Positions 33,301 to 45,087 of a DNA stretch of 64,000 bases are shown here, in pieces (the first letter of the stretch is position 1; every line of letters begins with the position of its first letter). The notes under the pieces were generated by a model. The model saw only the letters and a program-made list of their open reading frames with translations, searched no databases and was not told the DNA's origin. This DNA comes from Antennarius striatus (lineage: Eukaryota; Chordata; Actinopteri; Lophiiformes; Antennariidae): the NCBI RefSeq assembly GCF_040054535.1, contig NC_090796.1, positions 11,078,001 to 11,142,000 of the forward strand, in the 5' to 3' direction. Position numbers and translations under genes: made by a program.

Positions 33301-36300
33301 GTTTGTTTTCTCCATCAGAATGTCCATTAATGATGGATGTGAAGCTGAAAAGATCACAGCACTGGTCACGCAGCACGTGCCCAAGGCAAAGTTGTCTCGA
33401 CAACACGAGGCTGAGTTGACGTTCACGCTTCCATTTGAGAATATGGACACATTCCCAGGTTAACTTACCCTAAATTACAAAAAAAAGTCATATCAAAAAA
33501 TATTTTTATCAATGGTTTTAAATCGATACAAATATTCACATCCATCCAAGACAACTGTAATTGTCTTGTTTTTATTCGATTTTTCACCTTGCAGGTCATG
33601 AGTATACTTGCATACAGTTAACATTTAACAACAGTAAAGTAATACTTTCTCTCTCAGGGTTGTTCTCAGAGCTTGACTGTCATTCCAATCTGGGCATCGT
33701 TAATTACGGGGTTTCCATGACAACTCTGGAGGATGTTTTTCTTCGTTTGGAGGCAGAAGCTGAAGTTGACCAAGCTGGTCAGTGTGTTACCAATGCAGCT
33801 AAGTGTAGTTTGGTGTTGCAAAATACTAAAAGCACTCCATATTTTCAAAAAATATTTTTTAAAAATCTGTTTCATATGTTCAGACTACAGTGTGTTTAAT
33901 CGGGAGCAGGCGGAGGATGATGGCGACAACGCCTCTTTGGACGATATAGACCAGCGGCTGCTAATGTTCTCAGACAACAAATCGGATGTATCGGGTCACG
34001 CTCTGTGGCGTCAGCAATTTAGCACTGTGGCCTGGCTGCACATGCTCAACATGAAAAGGGAAAGGAAGGCTTTTGTTTACCCGTGAGTGTTCAGGGGCAA
34101 AATTTATATGAAAGCAAGATTCTGCTTTAGTTGTTTAGAACCATACCACATCCTCGACTTCAGTTGGTTGAAAGAAAATGCAACAAAAAAGACTTCAAAT
34201 CAATATACAAAGCATCACAAACAATGAGGATGCATTCACACAACTAATCTCTTCCAGATATGAGACTTTGGAATGTATTTATGAAATAGATGTATCCATT
34301 GGACATTCGAAAAGGAAAAAAAAAGGTTTTTTTCCCATTTCTAAGGGGGAAAAGAAAACTAGTGTCAAACATACTTGTATGTGGAGCCTGGAAAACTGAA
34401 ATTTTGAAAATGAATTTATTCAGGAACTCAGTACTTATTTGCAAAACAGCAGAGTTTTTTTCCCCGTTCATTTAGTAAGTCTTTCCTCATCACCTCTCTT
34501 CTCTTGCAGTGCCGCATTGTTCCTGGTGTTTGTTGCTGCAGTGGTTGTTCTATCTCTGGCCATGGGGAACATCCAGATTCACTCGCCAGACCGTCAGTTT
34601 CTACCCATTTACCTCCTTAAAAGGAACCAGGCACCGCAGAGATACACAACCAGCCTCCTGGTTCAGAACTCCTCAGGTAAGATTTTTCAAAGGATAAGAT
34701 TTTTTTTTCAATCTGGGGAAGACACAAGTTGATACCATCTAAAACCTAATTTGTCCCATCAATTTTAAAAAACAACTTTATTATTATTTTCTAACTTAAT
34801 AAAGCAACTAATTTACAGGCACATTACAGAGTACATCTTAATTTACACAGAAATGCACGTCTCTGACCTTCTTCCTTTATGATGATCCTCTCGATATTCA
34901 AATTGTCTTCACATTTTAAATCTACCTTCGTGCGTTCTTGTATTAGAGTTTGACATGCTTTTCTTTTGTGCCAAGCAGATTCTGATATTTCCGACTTTGT
35001 CCACAACCTGGAGTCTCAGAACATCAAAGTGGAAATGATGAAATACAGTGACTACATGGCCGCAGCACCCCACAGTGCTGCCATCAATGTAACAGGATCA
35101 AACAAGGTCATTCAAATGTTGGACGGATTGAATTTGTTTTGTTTTTTTAAAATTTAATGTGATTTTTGCCACACCACCAGTTTTAGTGCTCCAGCTAAAG
35201 TGGCTAATTTGAGAGCTGCTCAGTAATGTCGCATAAACACACTTCAACTTTCTTTTTTGTCTGTGAACAGGGTTTCAGATACAGCGTTGCTTTCAACAGC
35301 ACCACAGTTCATTCATTGCCTATGGCTGTCAATGTTCTCAGCAATGCCCTCCTAAGAGGTCTTAATGGTACCGGGCAGATCCAAACCTGGACCAAACCAT
35401 TTGATTATGTGAGTATTTGTGAGTGTTGAATCAGATGACGGATTTTATCTTTCCTATGTTGCCATTTAAAGATGTTTTTTTTTTTTTTTCAATGTGACAT
35501 CCCTCAGCAAATTCCAGATGCTACATCCTATGCTCTGGTGTACATAGAGGCAATTATATTGGGAATGTTGGCAGCTGGAATGCCGGCATATTTTGCAATG
35601 GACCACACTCGAGATAGAGAGGTAACTCCTCATTCTGTCTCTCTGCAATACATAGCATGTGAAATATTCACTAACCTGTTTAGAGATCGATGTCATCATG
35701 CAAAATATGTTCCTCCTCTTCTACAGATCAAGTGTCGCTCTACACTGCGCATCTCTGGACTGGTTCCATCAGCCTACTGGTGTGGCCAGGCAGCTGTGGA
35801 CATTCCCTTTTTCTACATCATTCTCTCCTGCATGACCACAGTTCTTTTCTCCCTTCACACCGGGAACTTGCTCACCTCAAGCAACCTCACTGCTGTGGTA
35901 TGTAGTGCAGAGATTATTACGCAATCTGCTTTTCTTCTTGCATACATCACTCATTCAATCAGTCAATACTGCTGCAAAAATTCCATGTAACGTCACCGTT
36001 GCATCACTTGTCATGACTTTCTTTCACTCTTAGGTCCTGTGTATTGTAGGCTTTGGTCCAGCCCTGATCCTCTTCACATATGTGGTTTCTTTTGGCTTTG
36101 CCCGAGTTCAGAGTAACAGAGATTTCTTCTCTGTCATCTCCATGATGGTGAGTCAAAAGACAGCATTTGTACTTACTGAAAATATTGCTGTTACCCACTT
36201 TCCAAAATATTACCTCCAAACTGTAAAAACAAATGTTTTCCTAAAATCATAAAGAAGTCTGAACACAATAACTTCAAAAAGAAAATAACTGGATGTACCA

Positions 36301-39300
36301 CTGAATGGATCCAGAAAGAGCTTTAGCTTCATAATGCAAATGATTTGAAGTTAAATTATCTAATACTAATTTTAGATGGTCATTATTAGATTATCATGTC
36401 AGAGTTTTGCTTACTGAGTTGTTTATTCCTCAGGTGTGTGTGGTCTCTGCCTCCCTGGTTCAGTTATTTGCGAATGACAGCCCTGAACTGACCAAAAACT
36501 TGCACAACGTCTTGTGTTTCTTAAACCCTTTGTACCCTTTAATGGGCTGCCTCAACTGCATCACGAAGGTAGGATTTGTTCAAGGTCAACTTTTCAGTTT
36601 TGATGGTGACTTTTCTGCCTGACTTTTTTTTTTGTTTTTTTTTGCTACATTAAACGAGACAATTTTACATTAAATGAGTGCAGGGGTGTAGCGCACAGTT
36701 TTACCAATGTTGATGAACTTTCATTATGAAATCAAAATCAAAGGAATCAATACCAATTGACATGGGGAAGGTGTAGTTTATTAATCTATTTATTCATTAA
36801 GTATATGTGCTGCAAATGCTTTTTTCTAAAGTTAACTTTTGTGAGCTAGTCTATTTAACATCCCCGAAACGCCCTAGTTATCTGATTTCTTTCTAAACCA
36901 TGATCATCCTGGGGATACCCTGATAAATCTCAGTGAACGGAGAGGGGAAATATTCAGACATCACAGATGTCGGGGTCAACTTTTACTTATCTGATGAGCG
37001 TTTGCTTATTCACTCACATCTATTCCACTTGGAGATACGTGAACAGTTCAGGGTTCATTTTATTTTTTAGATGGTAAGCAAGACTGACTTGGCTCGCATT
37101 TCTTCTCCATTTTTAGGCGACCTTCCTCCCCTCCCCGTATGAAGAAAACTACTTGTGGAAAAACTTGCTCATTGCGGTTATAGCTGTATGTATCTTTTTT
37201 TTGTCATCACAATAAGAAAATGAACATTAAAATAGTGTTTGTTTCGTCATCATGTTATTTGTGTTTGTTCCTGCTCAGCCCTACCTCCAGTGTATCCTGC
37301 TGCTTTTCCTACTACGTTGGCTTGAGATCCGGTATGGAGGGTGGACAATGAAAAATGATCAGTTCTGCGGGTAATAATTACATTTTAGATTATGTCTCAT
37401 TTGCTAAGACTTTAGCAATTATGACATTAATTTGGACTAGGCTTTCCAGAATAATTTAAAATCCATTAATGATTACCAAAATATGTTTGACAAAGAGCCA
37501 GCCATGTTTGCTTGAACCACAACAGAATCTCATCCAAGTCAAATCCAAAAGTGGAGAGGAATCCAGAGGAAGGGCTGAATGAAGATGAAGATGTTCAGAT
37601 GGAGAAGGCCAGAGTGAAGGAAGCTCTGACCTGCCGATCCAGTGAAGAGGTTATTAAATGTTTGATCTTTTCAGAGCTATCAAATTTTGTCGCATGATAT
37701 GTCCCCTCATCATACAAGTGTGCTATTTTACTGAATATTCTTTGACTAAAAACTTTATTAATTGTATTCATTTGCCACATTTATATTCGTAATAGGTTTT
37801 CATTCACAAGCCATCAAATGAGATTTGCTGAACACAGATTAGTGTGTCACTGTTTACTCTGTCTACTTTAGAAACCAGTGGTGGTTGTGAGTAACCTGAG
37901 GAAGCAGCACAAGGGCAAAAGGGAAGGTTTTTCTCTGAACAAGATAAAGAAAGTGGCCACAAAGAACATCTCTTTCTGTGTTCGCAAAGGTGTGTTTCCT
38001 TTTTGGGTCAATGGCCAGAGCTTATATTGCATAGTTACCAGATACAGAATAGTGTGTTTAGACTGATCTAATTCATTAAGAAAAATAATGGTTCCTGCTT
38101 CTTAAGGTGAAGTTCTTGGGCTGTTAGGCCCCAATGGAGCAGGAAAGAGCACCGTTATGCACATGTTGGCAGGTGACACGATCCCCACTGCAGGCCAGGT
38201 AAGATCCAAGAGATATTGATGTTTCCTCACTGGATCTATGAAGCATCAACTCATACGTAATACATAACTCATACAAAGCTCTATTACTTTTTGAGGTTCT
38301 GCATTCTTTTTTCCAGGTGCTGATGGGGGACTATAGCACAGAATTTTGTCAAGGGGATGGTCATTTGGAGCATGTTGGCTACTGCCCCCAGGTGAGCCCT
38401 CTGTGGCCCAAGATCACCTTGCAGGAGCACCTGGAGATCTATGCTGCCATTAAAGGCCTGAGAGGACAGGACGTCCCCGGCATCATCAAACGGTGAGCCT
38501 CACTTCACTCTTAAACACACTTTTTTTCTCAGACCAAGTAATGCAAAAAGAACAACTTGATTGTCTGAAGTGATGTAGATTATTTGAAGCATGTCTCTGA
38601 TTTAAATGATCACTGCCTCCTTAATTATTCAGTGTTCAGTGGGTTGATAATACTAGGCTTTTAACTATGACGTTGTTCTTGCAATATGATTATTGTATCA
38701 TGGTACAAATGTCAATACAGTGCCTTGCGAAAGTATTGGCCTCCCACAAGAACTTTTTTGAAATTTTGCCACATTCCAGGGTTTCAGGCTTCAAAGATAA
38801 CAAACTCAAAATATTTTTCATGAATCAACAACATTTGAGACACAATCGTGAAGTGGAACCAAAAATATTGATCCCCTTTTCTCTCAGCTCAGCTAAATGA
38901 CTCCAGAAGTTCCCTGATGACTTCTGAATGATCCAATGTTGACCTAAATGACAGCAATGACAGAGTGCACCTGTGTGTCATTTGGTCTCACATTTGCACA
39001 TCCTACTTTTCAGTTTTTATTTGTAAACACAATATAAAATGTTGAATAAATTTGGTTCCACTTCACGATTGTGTCTCACATGTTGTTGATTCTTGAAAAA
39101 TATTTTCAGTTTGTTATCTTTAAGTTTGAAACCTGAAATGTAGCAAAATGTCAACAAGTTTTTGGGGGTCCAATACTTTCGCAAGGCACTGTATATCATC
39201 ATCGATGTGAAATTTGATTTACACCTCTCAAACACAAGAAAGGGTTTATACAGTATTAATAATTGAAAGTTGCTGATTCTTTTTCTACAACCGTTGCCAG

Positions 39301-41248
39301 TGTGGTCAACGCTCTGGAGCTAAAGGACCACCTGAACAAACAGACCAAGACCCTGTCAGCAGGCCTCAAGAGGAAGGTGACAACAAATAGAAAACATGTA
39401 GCCATAAACTCTTTGATTTTTATGATGAATTGTTGTGGTTTATATGAAACGCTGAACATTTACAAATTGTGATTGAATGATTTTTTTTCTGTCTTCCTGA
39501 ATGACTTATGGAATTCTATGAAGGCAACTGTGAAGGGTGTCTTAATTTTGGAGGCATATATGTATTCTCTTTTTTTAACAATGACATATTTTTACCAATC
39601 ACTTTCCTTAAACAGTTGTGCTTTGCCTTGAGTATGATTGGAAATCCTCAGATTGTGTTATTGGATGAGCCTTCATCAGGAATGGACCCCAAGTCTAAAC
39701 AGCGCATGTGGTGAGATTATGCTTATCTACTTCAAATATTTGTGAGCCTTTTAATAAGAAGTAGAAGATAAGTAAAACCTAAAAACTATAGATGATCAAA
39801 AACAGAACTAAATAGTAACCATAGCAAGTAAGACTAAAAAGAAATGTCATCTTTGAATCCAGACCCAGATTTCTGTATCTTCTTCCAGGAGGGCCATACG
39901 TACTGCTTTCAAGAATCGTCAGCGGGGAGCTGTCCTCACCACACACTACATGGAGGAGGCAGAGGCTGTGTGTGACCGTGTAGCTATCATGGTGTCAGGC
40001 CAGCTGAAGTAAGTATTTCTGTTCTCTGTTGAGACTCAGTCAGAAGGAAAACAGTTATCAGTTATGCCTAATGTTCCATCTGTTTTTATCTACCAGATGC
40101 ATTGGCTCCATTCAACATTTAAAAGGGAAATATGGTCGTGGCTACAGTTTGGAGGTGAAGCTCAGAGAAGACTTGACTGGACTCCAACAGGTGGCACTGT
40201 TGCACAAAGAGATACTCAGAATCTTCCCTCACGCTGTTCGGCAGGAGAGGTAAGATCAACTGAATGAATTGGTTTGTCTGCTGTCCATGAAAATGTCCCC
40301 AATTAAAAAAGTAATGGTCTAGATAAATTACAACCTAGTTGCATTACTTTTGAAGAAATTTGTATACAAATGTCGCAAATATACTCTACATACATTGCTG
40401 GATCTGACCAACCCATTACAGAGCAGCAATCAGCAGTTGAATAAATATATGTCTGAAAATAAACCTAATTGCCAAACTCTGTTACAGAAGAGACTTTTTA
40501 GGGTAGTGCAGAAAAGCTACGGTTACAAGATGCATATAATAATTTTCATCTTAGGGTTTGGGAAGTTAAATGTGACATTAATTTATAATAACAGCTCTTC
40601 TAAGGTAACCCTTGGTTTTTGATGAGCCCTGTATTGCTTTGTCGATTAATTAGTGCTAAGCACACACACCTACATACTACTTCACTAATTGTGCTGTCTG
40701 GTGACTTTTTACAGTTTTGCTACTCTGATGCTTTACAAGATTCCCATGGAGGATGTCAAATCACTTGCCAAGTCTTTCGCTCAATTAGAGAGTGGTGAGG
40801 CACTAATGACCAACACACACACACACACACGCACACGATTGCACATAGCAGTTATCTGGAACGTATCTAATGAGTCAAGCGAGTTATCTTCTTAATCTGT
40901 GTATCTCTGCAGCCAAGCAAACCTTCAACTTTGAAGAATACAACTTCTCCCAATCAACCTTAGAGCAGGTATGTTACTGAACAGCAAATGTTCTTGGAAT
41001 GGAAATATGTAGCTGCTAACTTTGTCTGTCTTTTGTCATTTGTGCTAATATAAAAAATCCTTTGCCTTTGTAGAGTTCACTACCTAATGCTACTCATTCC
41101 TTTGCAGGTATTTATGGACTTTGCCAAGGAGCAGGAGAACGAGGAGGATGAAGTTGGTTCCCTCAGCACAACATTCCAGTGGCAGCGGCTGCGTCAAGAT
41201 GGCCCCATTTCAGTCAACCACACAGACAGCATCGTGCACCAGCTTTGA
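25309..41248 (+). CDS. abca5: ABC transporter A family member 5 (ABCA5), complete
   Basis: Full-size lipid transporter of lysosomes/late endosomes. There are 37 coding exons, starting at 25309, 26440, 27242, 28684, 29081, 29426, 29657, 30320, 30641, 31171, 31516, 32322, 32625, 32864, 33319, 33658, 33884, 34510, 34979, 35271, 35508, 35727, 36034, 36434, 37117, 37279, 37526, 37872, 38107, 38317, 39301, 39616, 39889, 40097, 40715, 40913 and 41108. They total 4962 nt, or 1653 aa; human has 1642. It opens [21 protein letters not shown], with TM1 in exon 2. NBD1 has Walker [10 protein letters not shown], signature LSGGQKRK and Walker [16 protein letters not shown]2 has GPNGAGKST, a degenerate LSAGLKRK signature, [11 protein letters not shown] and the [10 protein letters not shown]-loop. 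The C-terminus is [11 protein letters not shown]. Exon 14 ends at a GC donor. An 8-codon uORF overlaps the start. Confidence 0.97.
25577..26076 (+). repeat. Direct duplication flanking a copy of the abca5 promoter core
   Basis: Block B (25577-25772) and B' (25881-26076) appear identical over 196 nt at a 304-nt offset. Between them, 25769-25872 is a copy of 24153-24256 from the promoter. The first 95 nt (to 24247) are the same as far as I can see, and mismatches appear near the end. The left junction shares the bases TTGT with both parents. The block lies in the intron after coding exon 1. Long frames in it (e.g. 25918-26238) match no family I know. Confidence 0.9.
27764..27796. repeat. Perfect 13-bp hairpin
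   Basis: ATCCAACACCATG, a 7-nt loop (AATTTTC), then the exact reverse complement. It lies in the intron between abca5 coding exons 3 and 4. No flanking target duplication or pol III box was noticed. Confidence 0.85.
30249..30302 (+). repeat. abca5: (GT)27 tract abutting an abca5 3' splice site
   Basis: Pure GT ends 17 nt before the AG (30318-30319) of coding exon 8. The gap holds only TTGATTTGATATGTT, so the UG repeat occupies the place of a long polypyrimidine tract. Confidence 0.97.
31890..32163 (+). mobile_element. 5'-truncated copy of the tRNA-derived SINE
   Basis: Shares CAGTGGGAGGTGTCAGCTCA, CCTTGAGCAAGGC, TGCATGCCTA and TTCGGGGATCA blocks with the reverse complement of 6098-6556, in the same order. 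The tRNA-like head with A and B boxes is absent. The internal TG run is short and interrupted. It lies in the intron between abca5 coding exons 11 and 12, sense to the gene. Confidence 0.75.
35622..35726 (+). other. abca5: Stop-free 105-nt phase-0 intron of abca5
   Basis: Separates coding exons 21 and 22 at a codon boundary (GAG|ATC). It begins GTAACT and ends CTTCTACAG. Its length is a multiple of three and it has no in-frame stop, so exons 21 and 22 read through as one frame from 35472 to 35990. Retention would add 35 residues in the loop after a membrane segment of the second half. Confidence 0.85.
38718..39191. mobile_element. Tc1/mariner-like MITE with long terminal inverted repeats
   Basis: Both ends read CAGTGCCTTGCGAAAGTATT inward and are flanked by TA (38716-38717, 39192-39193), the Tc1/mariner target duplication. 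The inverted repeats align for about 160 nt with scattered mismatches, including the shared block GACACAATCGTGAAGTGGAA. The roughly 150-nt centre has no transposase coding. It lies in the intron between abca5 coding exons 30 and 31. As RNA it would fold into a long hairpin. Confidence 0.88.
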
Positions 41249-44200
41249 ACTGCAGCTAGAAGGAAACAAGCTGGTGACTGATCAGGACTGACCAGTTCCA
41301 ACCGGCCAGGCTTCTGTTCCTGCGTGTTTACGCCAGCACTCACCTGCTCCATGTTCACAGCCCGTATTAAGAACGAGTTGTACAATGGGGTGGGTTCTCA
41401 GGCACACTGGGACAAACTGGGTGTGTATTCAGGCTTAGGGTCGCTACAGCCCCATTCTCTGGGTCTGAGGCGGGCATAAGTGTAAACCTCGTCCACTGGT
41501 GCTCCATGTTTTCTGTAAAGCAACGACAGAGGGGTTTTTCTTAACTTGCTGATGCGACGCCTCCTCTTTCTAATGCTATTTTTTATCATCACAGGGAGTT
41601 CCTCAAAGAAAAAATATGTATACAGATAATATGTGATATTTATGCTTTGTTATCCTCTCCGTCCGTTGTCTTTCAAGCTCGCCGTTTCAGTCAGTGTGTT
41701 TGCTCGTGTCTTCAGATGGTTCTGTCCGTTGTATTTGTGAACTTTTTTTAAAAGCACTACCAGAACTGGGATCCATCCAAGATTGTACCAAAGCAGCATA
41801 TCTCTGAACCACACACGACCACACCTCCTCTCTCAGACTGAAAAGTGCTTTTAGTTTTTCTTTTTTGTGTCTGTAGCATGTGCATAAATAGTTATCATAA
41901 TAGTTTGGTAATTGCAGGGCAATAGGATGAGGCTTGTTAAAACTGGAAGAGATGTTTCATTTCTCTTCAGTATTTCATGAGCCCCTTGCTAACAACCAGT
42001 GTTTTATTCCTCTGAGGTTGAAGACCAGACTCCCTCCTCTTTTTACACCAGCATGCACATCTTAACATCCAGACACATTTAAACTATACATTCTCCAGGA
42101 CTGAGTGTTTCAGCATGCACGCTCATGATGAGGCTAATTATTTTTAAATATGGCAAACTTATGTTGGGCTGAGGGTTTTGGACAGATGATCTTGTGGCCT
42201 TCCTCTGTGCAGATTTAGCTTTGAAATAGAATTGATTGCTTGGGAAAGTAGTGTAGAATATGCACACCAGTACATGTAGCACACCACCCTTGTCAGATGT
42301 CGGCTAAGGCTGATTATCTTTAGCATGGAAATTGAGGTTGTGTTTGGAAGCAGATGGGGCTTTTGTCGAAATGTCCTCTCAGCAAGGTGTTGCGAGGATT
42401 TTTTGATAACAGATTTTGAATGTATATGCTTGGTCTCCAGTGAGAGGAGGGTTTGAAACTCAGCAGTGGCCAGTCAGTGGAGTCACTCTTTCACTTTAGT
42501 GCCACTTTTAGTCGCACAGCTGTGTTTTGTGAACTCTTATCTAACCTGTTTGGTGTGTGTGTATGTGTTTTGTATATAATGTGTGTTGCTGTATATTTAG
42601 TATTTGTACATGCAGGTGTGTTGGTTCCAAACCTGTCAGCAAACCGACAAATTGTAATTTTTGTTCTTGATAATCAGGTGAGCGTATTAAATGTTCAGAG
42701 GAATTAAAAGGGACATTTTTGACAGACTTGAATGACCTGATTTGACAGTTATTTGTCTACAAGTTCTGACAGTGCAGTTCTTCAAAAGATCTCTATCTTG
42801 ACTTGACAACCTTTATATGTGCTGGCTTTCTGAAGGGGTGGACAAAACGACAGGAACAGGTGACAATCTAATGAGACCCAGTACATCAGCAACAAGACCA
42901 TGGCCTTCAGAGGTGTGTGTTGCGGGGTTGTTGTACTCAATTAAATTACGCTGCCGTGAATATTTGTTTTGTCCATCTCTAAGGCAGAAAATGACCGTAT
43001 CTTTTGAGTTGCACTGCTTGGCGTAGCACACCTGTGGAGCAGTTAAGAATGAAACTGGAGGTTTTTGAGGTGAAATATAGATTCTTATTTTAGTATAATA
43101 TCCAACATGAAGTCACTCAATAGATGCTCGGTGTTGTAAGTTTTTCAGTCTTGCACAATGTGTCCTTTCATCTATGTCAATACTGTAGCTCATCCAATTA
43201 CTGACTACTGTTTCTGTCCATTGTATTGTCATCCTCATGACGTTGAGTAGCTTCATCTGATTTATGAGTTATATTTCAGGTGGATGAAGAAGTAGATATG
43301 AAGATTGACTTTCCAATCATTCACTACAGATATTACATACACTAATTATATACTGTATACTTGACAATATGAGTGGGATCATAGCCCTAGTGTCCATCCA
43401 TGCACTGTCCTTTTATATGTGAAAACTTATTTAAATCTGTTAACCCTTTCTGCAAACATGTAGCCTAGTACTTTGAAATTATGGGTAAAATCAAACACTG
43501 GCTCTGCTTATATTTTAACACGTGAAGGATGGTTGGACTTTTGGGATAATTTTAAGATTTTTCTTTCTAAGTGCAATATAAGCAAACATCCTTTGAATTT
43601 TTTTTATACTTCAGTGTTTATGTGTGCTGTTTATCTGTCACTTGAATTAACACGTAGCCACCCAAATAATGTCAGATTTTTTTGCACTTCTGTCACCCCT
43701 GCTTCCAGGACAGAAAGCATTGCACCCTGATGGACATATTTCACATAAAGAAAAGCAAACTATTCTTTTGGCTCCAGAGAGAGGACTTAAGCAATTTGCT
43801 TTGGAAGTGGAGTGGGTTTTGTTTTATTTTCCTGGTGCTGGTAAATTTGCACTATTTCTGGGACATTTTATAAAGCTTCTTTATGCATTTGACAAAATTA
43901 AGCGCAACACTCAACACTTTGTATATGCACACAAGTGATTTATTCCCTTCAAATATTGTTCACATTAGTGTTAACAAGCCTTTGACATTGATTAATCCAC
44001 ATGATGGGTGTAGCATACAAGATACGGATAAAAATACACAATTATTCCACAGGCATTTATTTGGGATGGTCACAAAAGGCCATTGAGTCAGGGCTAAATG
44101 CTCACCCACAGGGATTTAAACGAAATTGTTTACAAAAAATTTGAAGGGACTAACCCATATTTGTGCATACATAGTCTTACTATATCTTTTTCGTTTCAGC

Positions 44201-44420
44201 TTGTGAACAATGGAAGCAAAAAGTGTTGTTTATATTTTTGCGAGTATTATGCAATTTTTGTAAGATTATCAGTTCATTGATTTTATTTTTTTAAAGATAA
44301 GTTTAGTTGCGTGCTGTTTTTTTTCCCTCCTTCATTGCCCGCATGTCTAACTGGACAGTTATCGTTAATGAACCCTGGACTCTAAATGATCTTTTCATGA
44401 ATAAATATTAATCTAAGTTG
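41249..44420 (+). other. abca5: abca5 3' UTR and downstream DNA
   Basis: No coding sequence is recognised after the abca5 stop. A canonical AATAAA at 44400-44405 could end a very long 3' UTR; an ATTAAA-like motif near 42677 and other AT-rich sites could end it earlier. Short frames at 42453-42707 and 43473-44280 have no family features and are not reported as genes. No repeats were recognised here. Confidence 0.4.
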
Positions 44421-44929
44421 TTTTGTTTCTTTTTCTGGTGGATGGACTATTAGGCAAATTTTCTTGAATGAGTAATAGTCTTGAGTTTGTCATTTTTCTG
44501 TATTCAGTGGATACAATGTCTCCACTTATCTTAGTTTTCTATTTTGTGTATCTGTTCGGATATATGGGATATGCTTACATTTTTGCCCCGATTATGAGTT
44601 TTTCATTGTCCTTTGTTGTGGTCGTTACTGTGGCCACAACAAAGAACTGAATCTGACGTGACATTTGACATTTTTTAATACACTACTTTTTAAATCGTCT
44701 TGCATTCAAGTGTTTGTATGTTTGTATATTCACTGTACTTAGTCAATCTTATAAATGTAAGACGTCCGAAAAAAATATTTAAATATTCATTCTTAATAAG
44801 ATAAAGGGCTTCAAGTTTCAGAGGGAAACGAGCGATGAATAACCAATAAAACAAAAGACATAGGAACAACTGTATACACATCAGAGGGCCTTGTCCCAAT
44901 GTGCTGCTAGGCTTTTTGTCCCAACCGAA

Positions 44930-45087
44930 CACCGTACTTCCTGATGTGGGTGTGGACAGTAATGACTACACAGATATGGAGAGGGAGCAATGCTAGTCGG
45001 TTTTTACAAGATTAAGAAGACTTAAATGTCGGATTGGTCTCACATTATCGTCTTGGGTGTAAATTGTAGCTGGGATGCTGTATGAGA
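44930..45087 (+). promoter_or_regulatory. chmp6: chmp6 proximal promoter / 5' UTR
   Basis: Contains an ETS-like ACTTCCTG near 44936 and an inverted CCAAT (ATTGG) near 45034. There is no TATA box. Two ATGs precede the main start: one out of frame at 45075, and one in frame at 45082 that would place Met-Arg ahead of the myristoylation signal but has a poor context. Confidence 0.45.
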
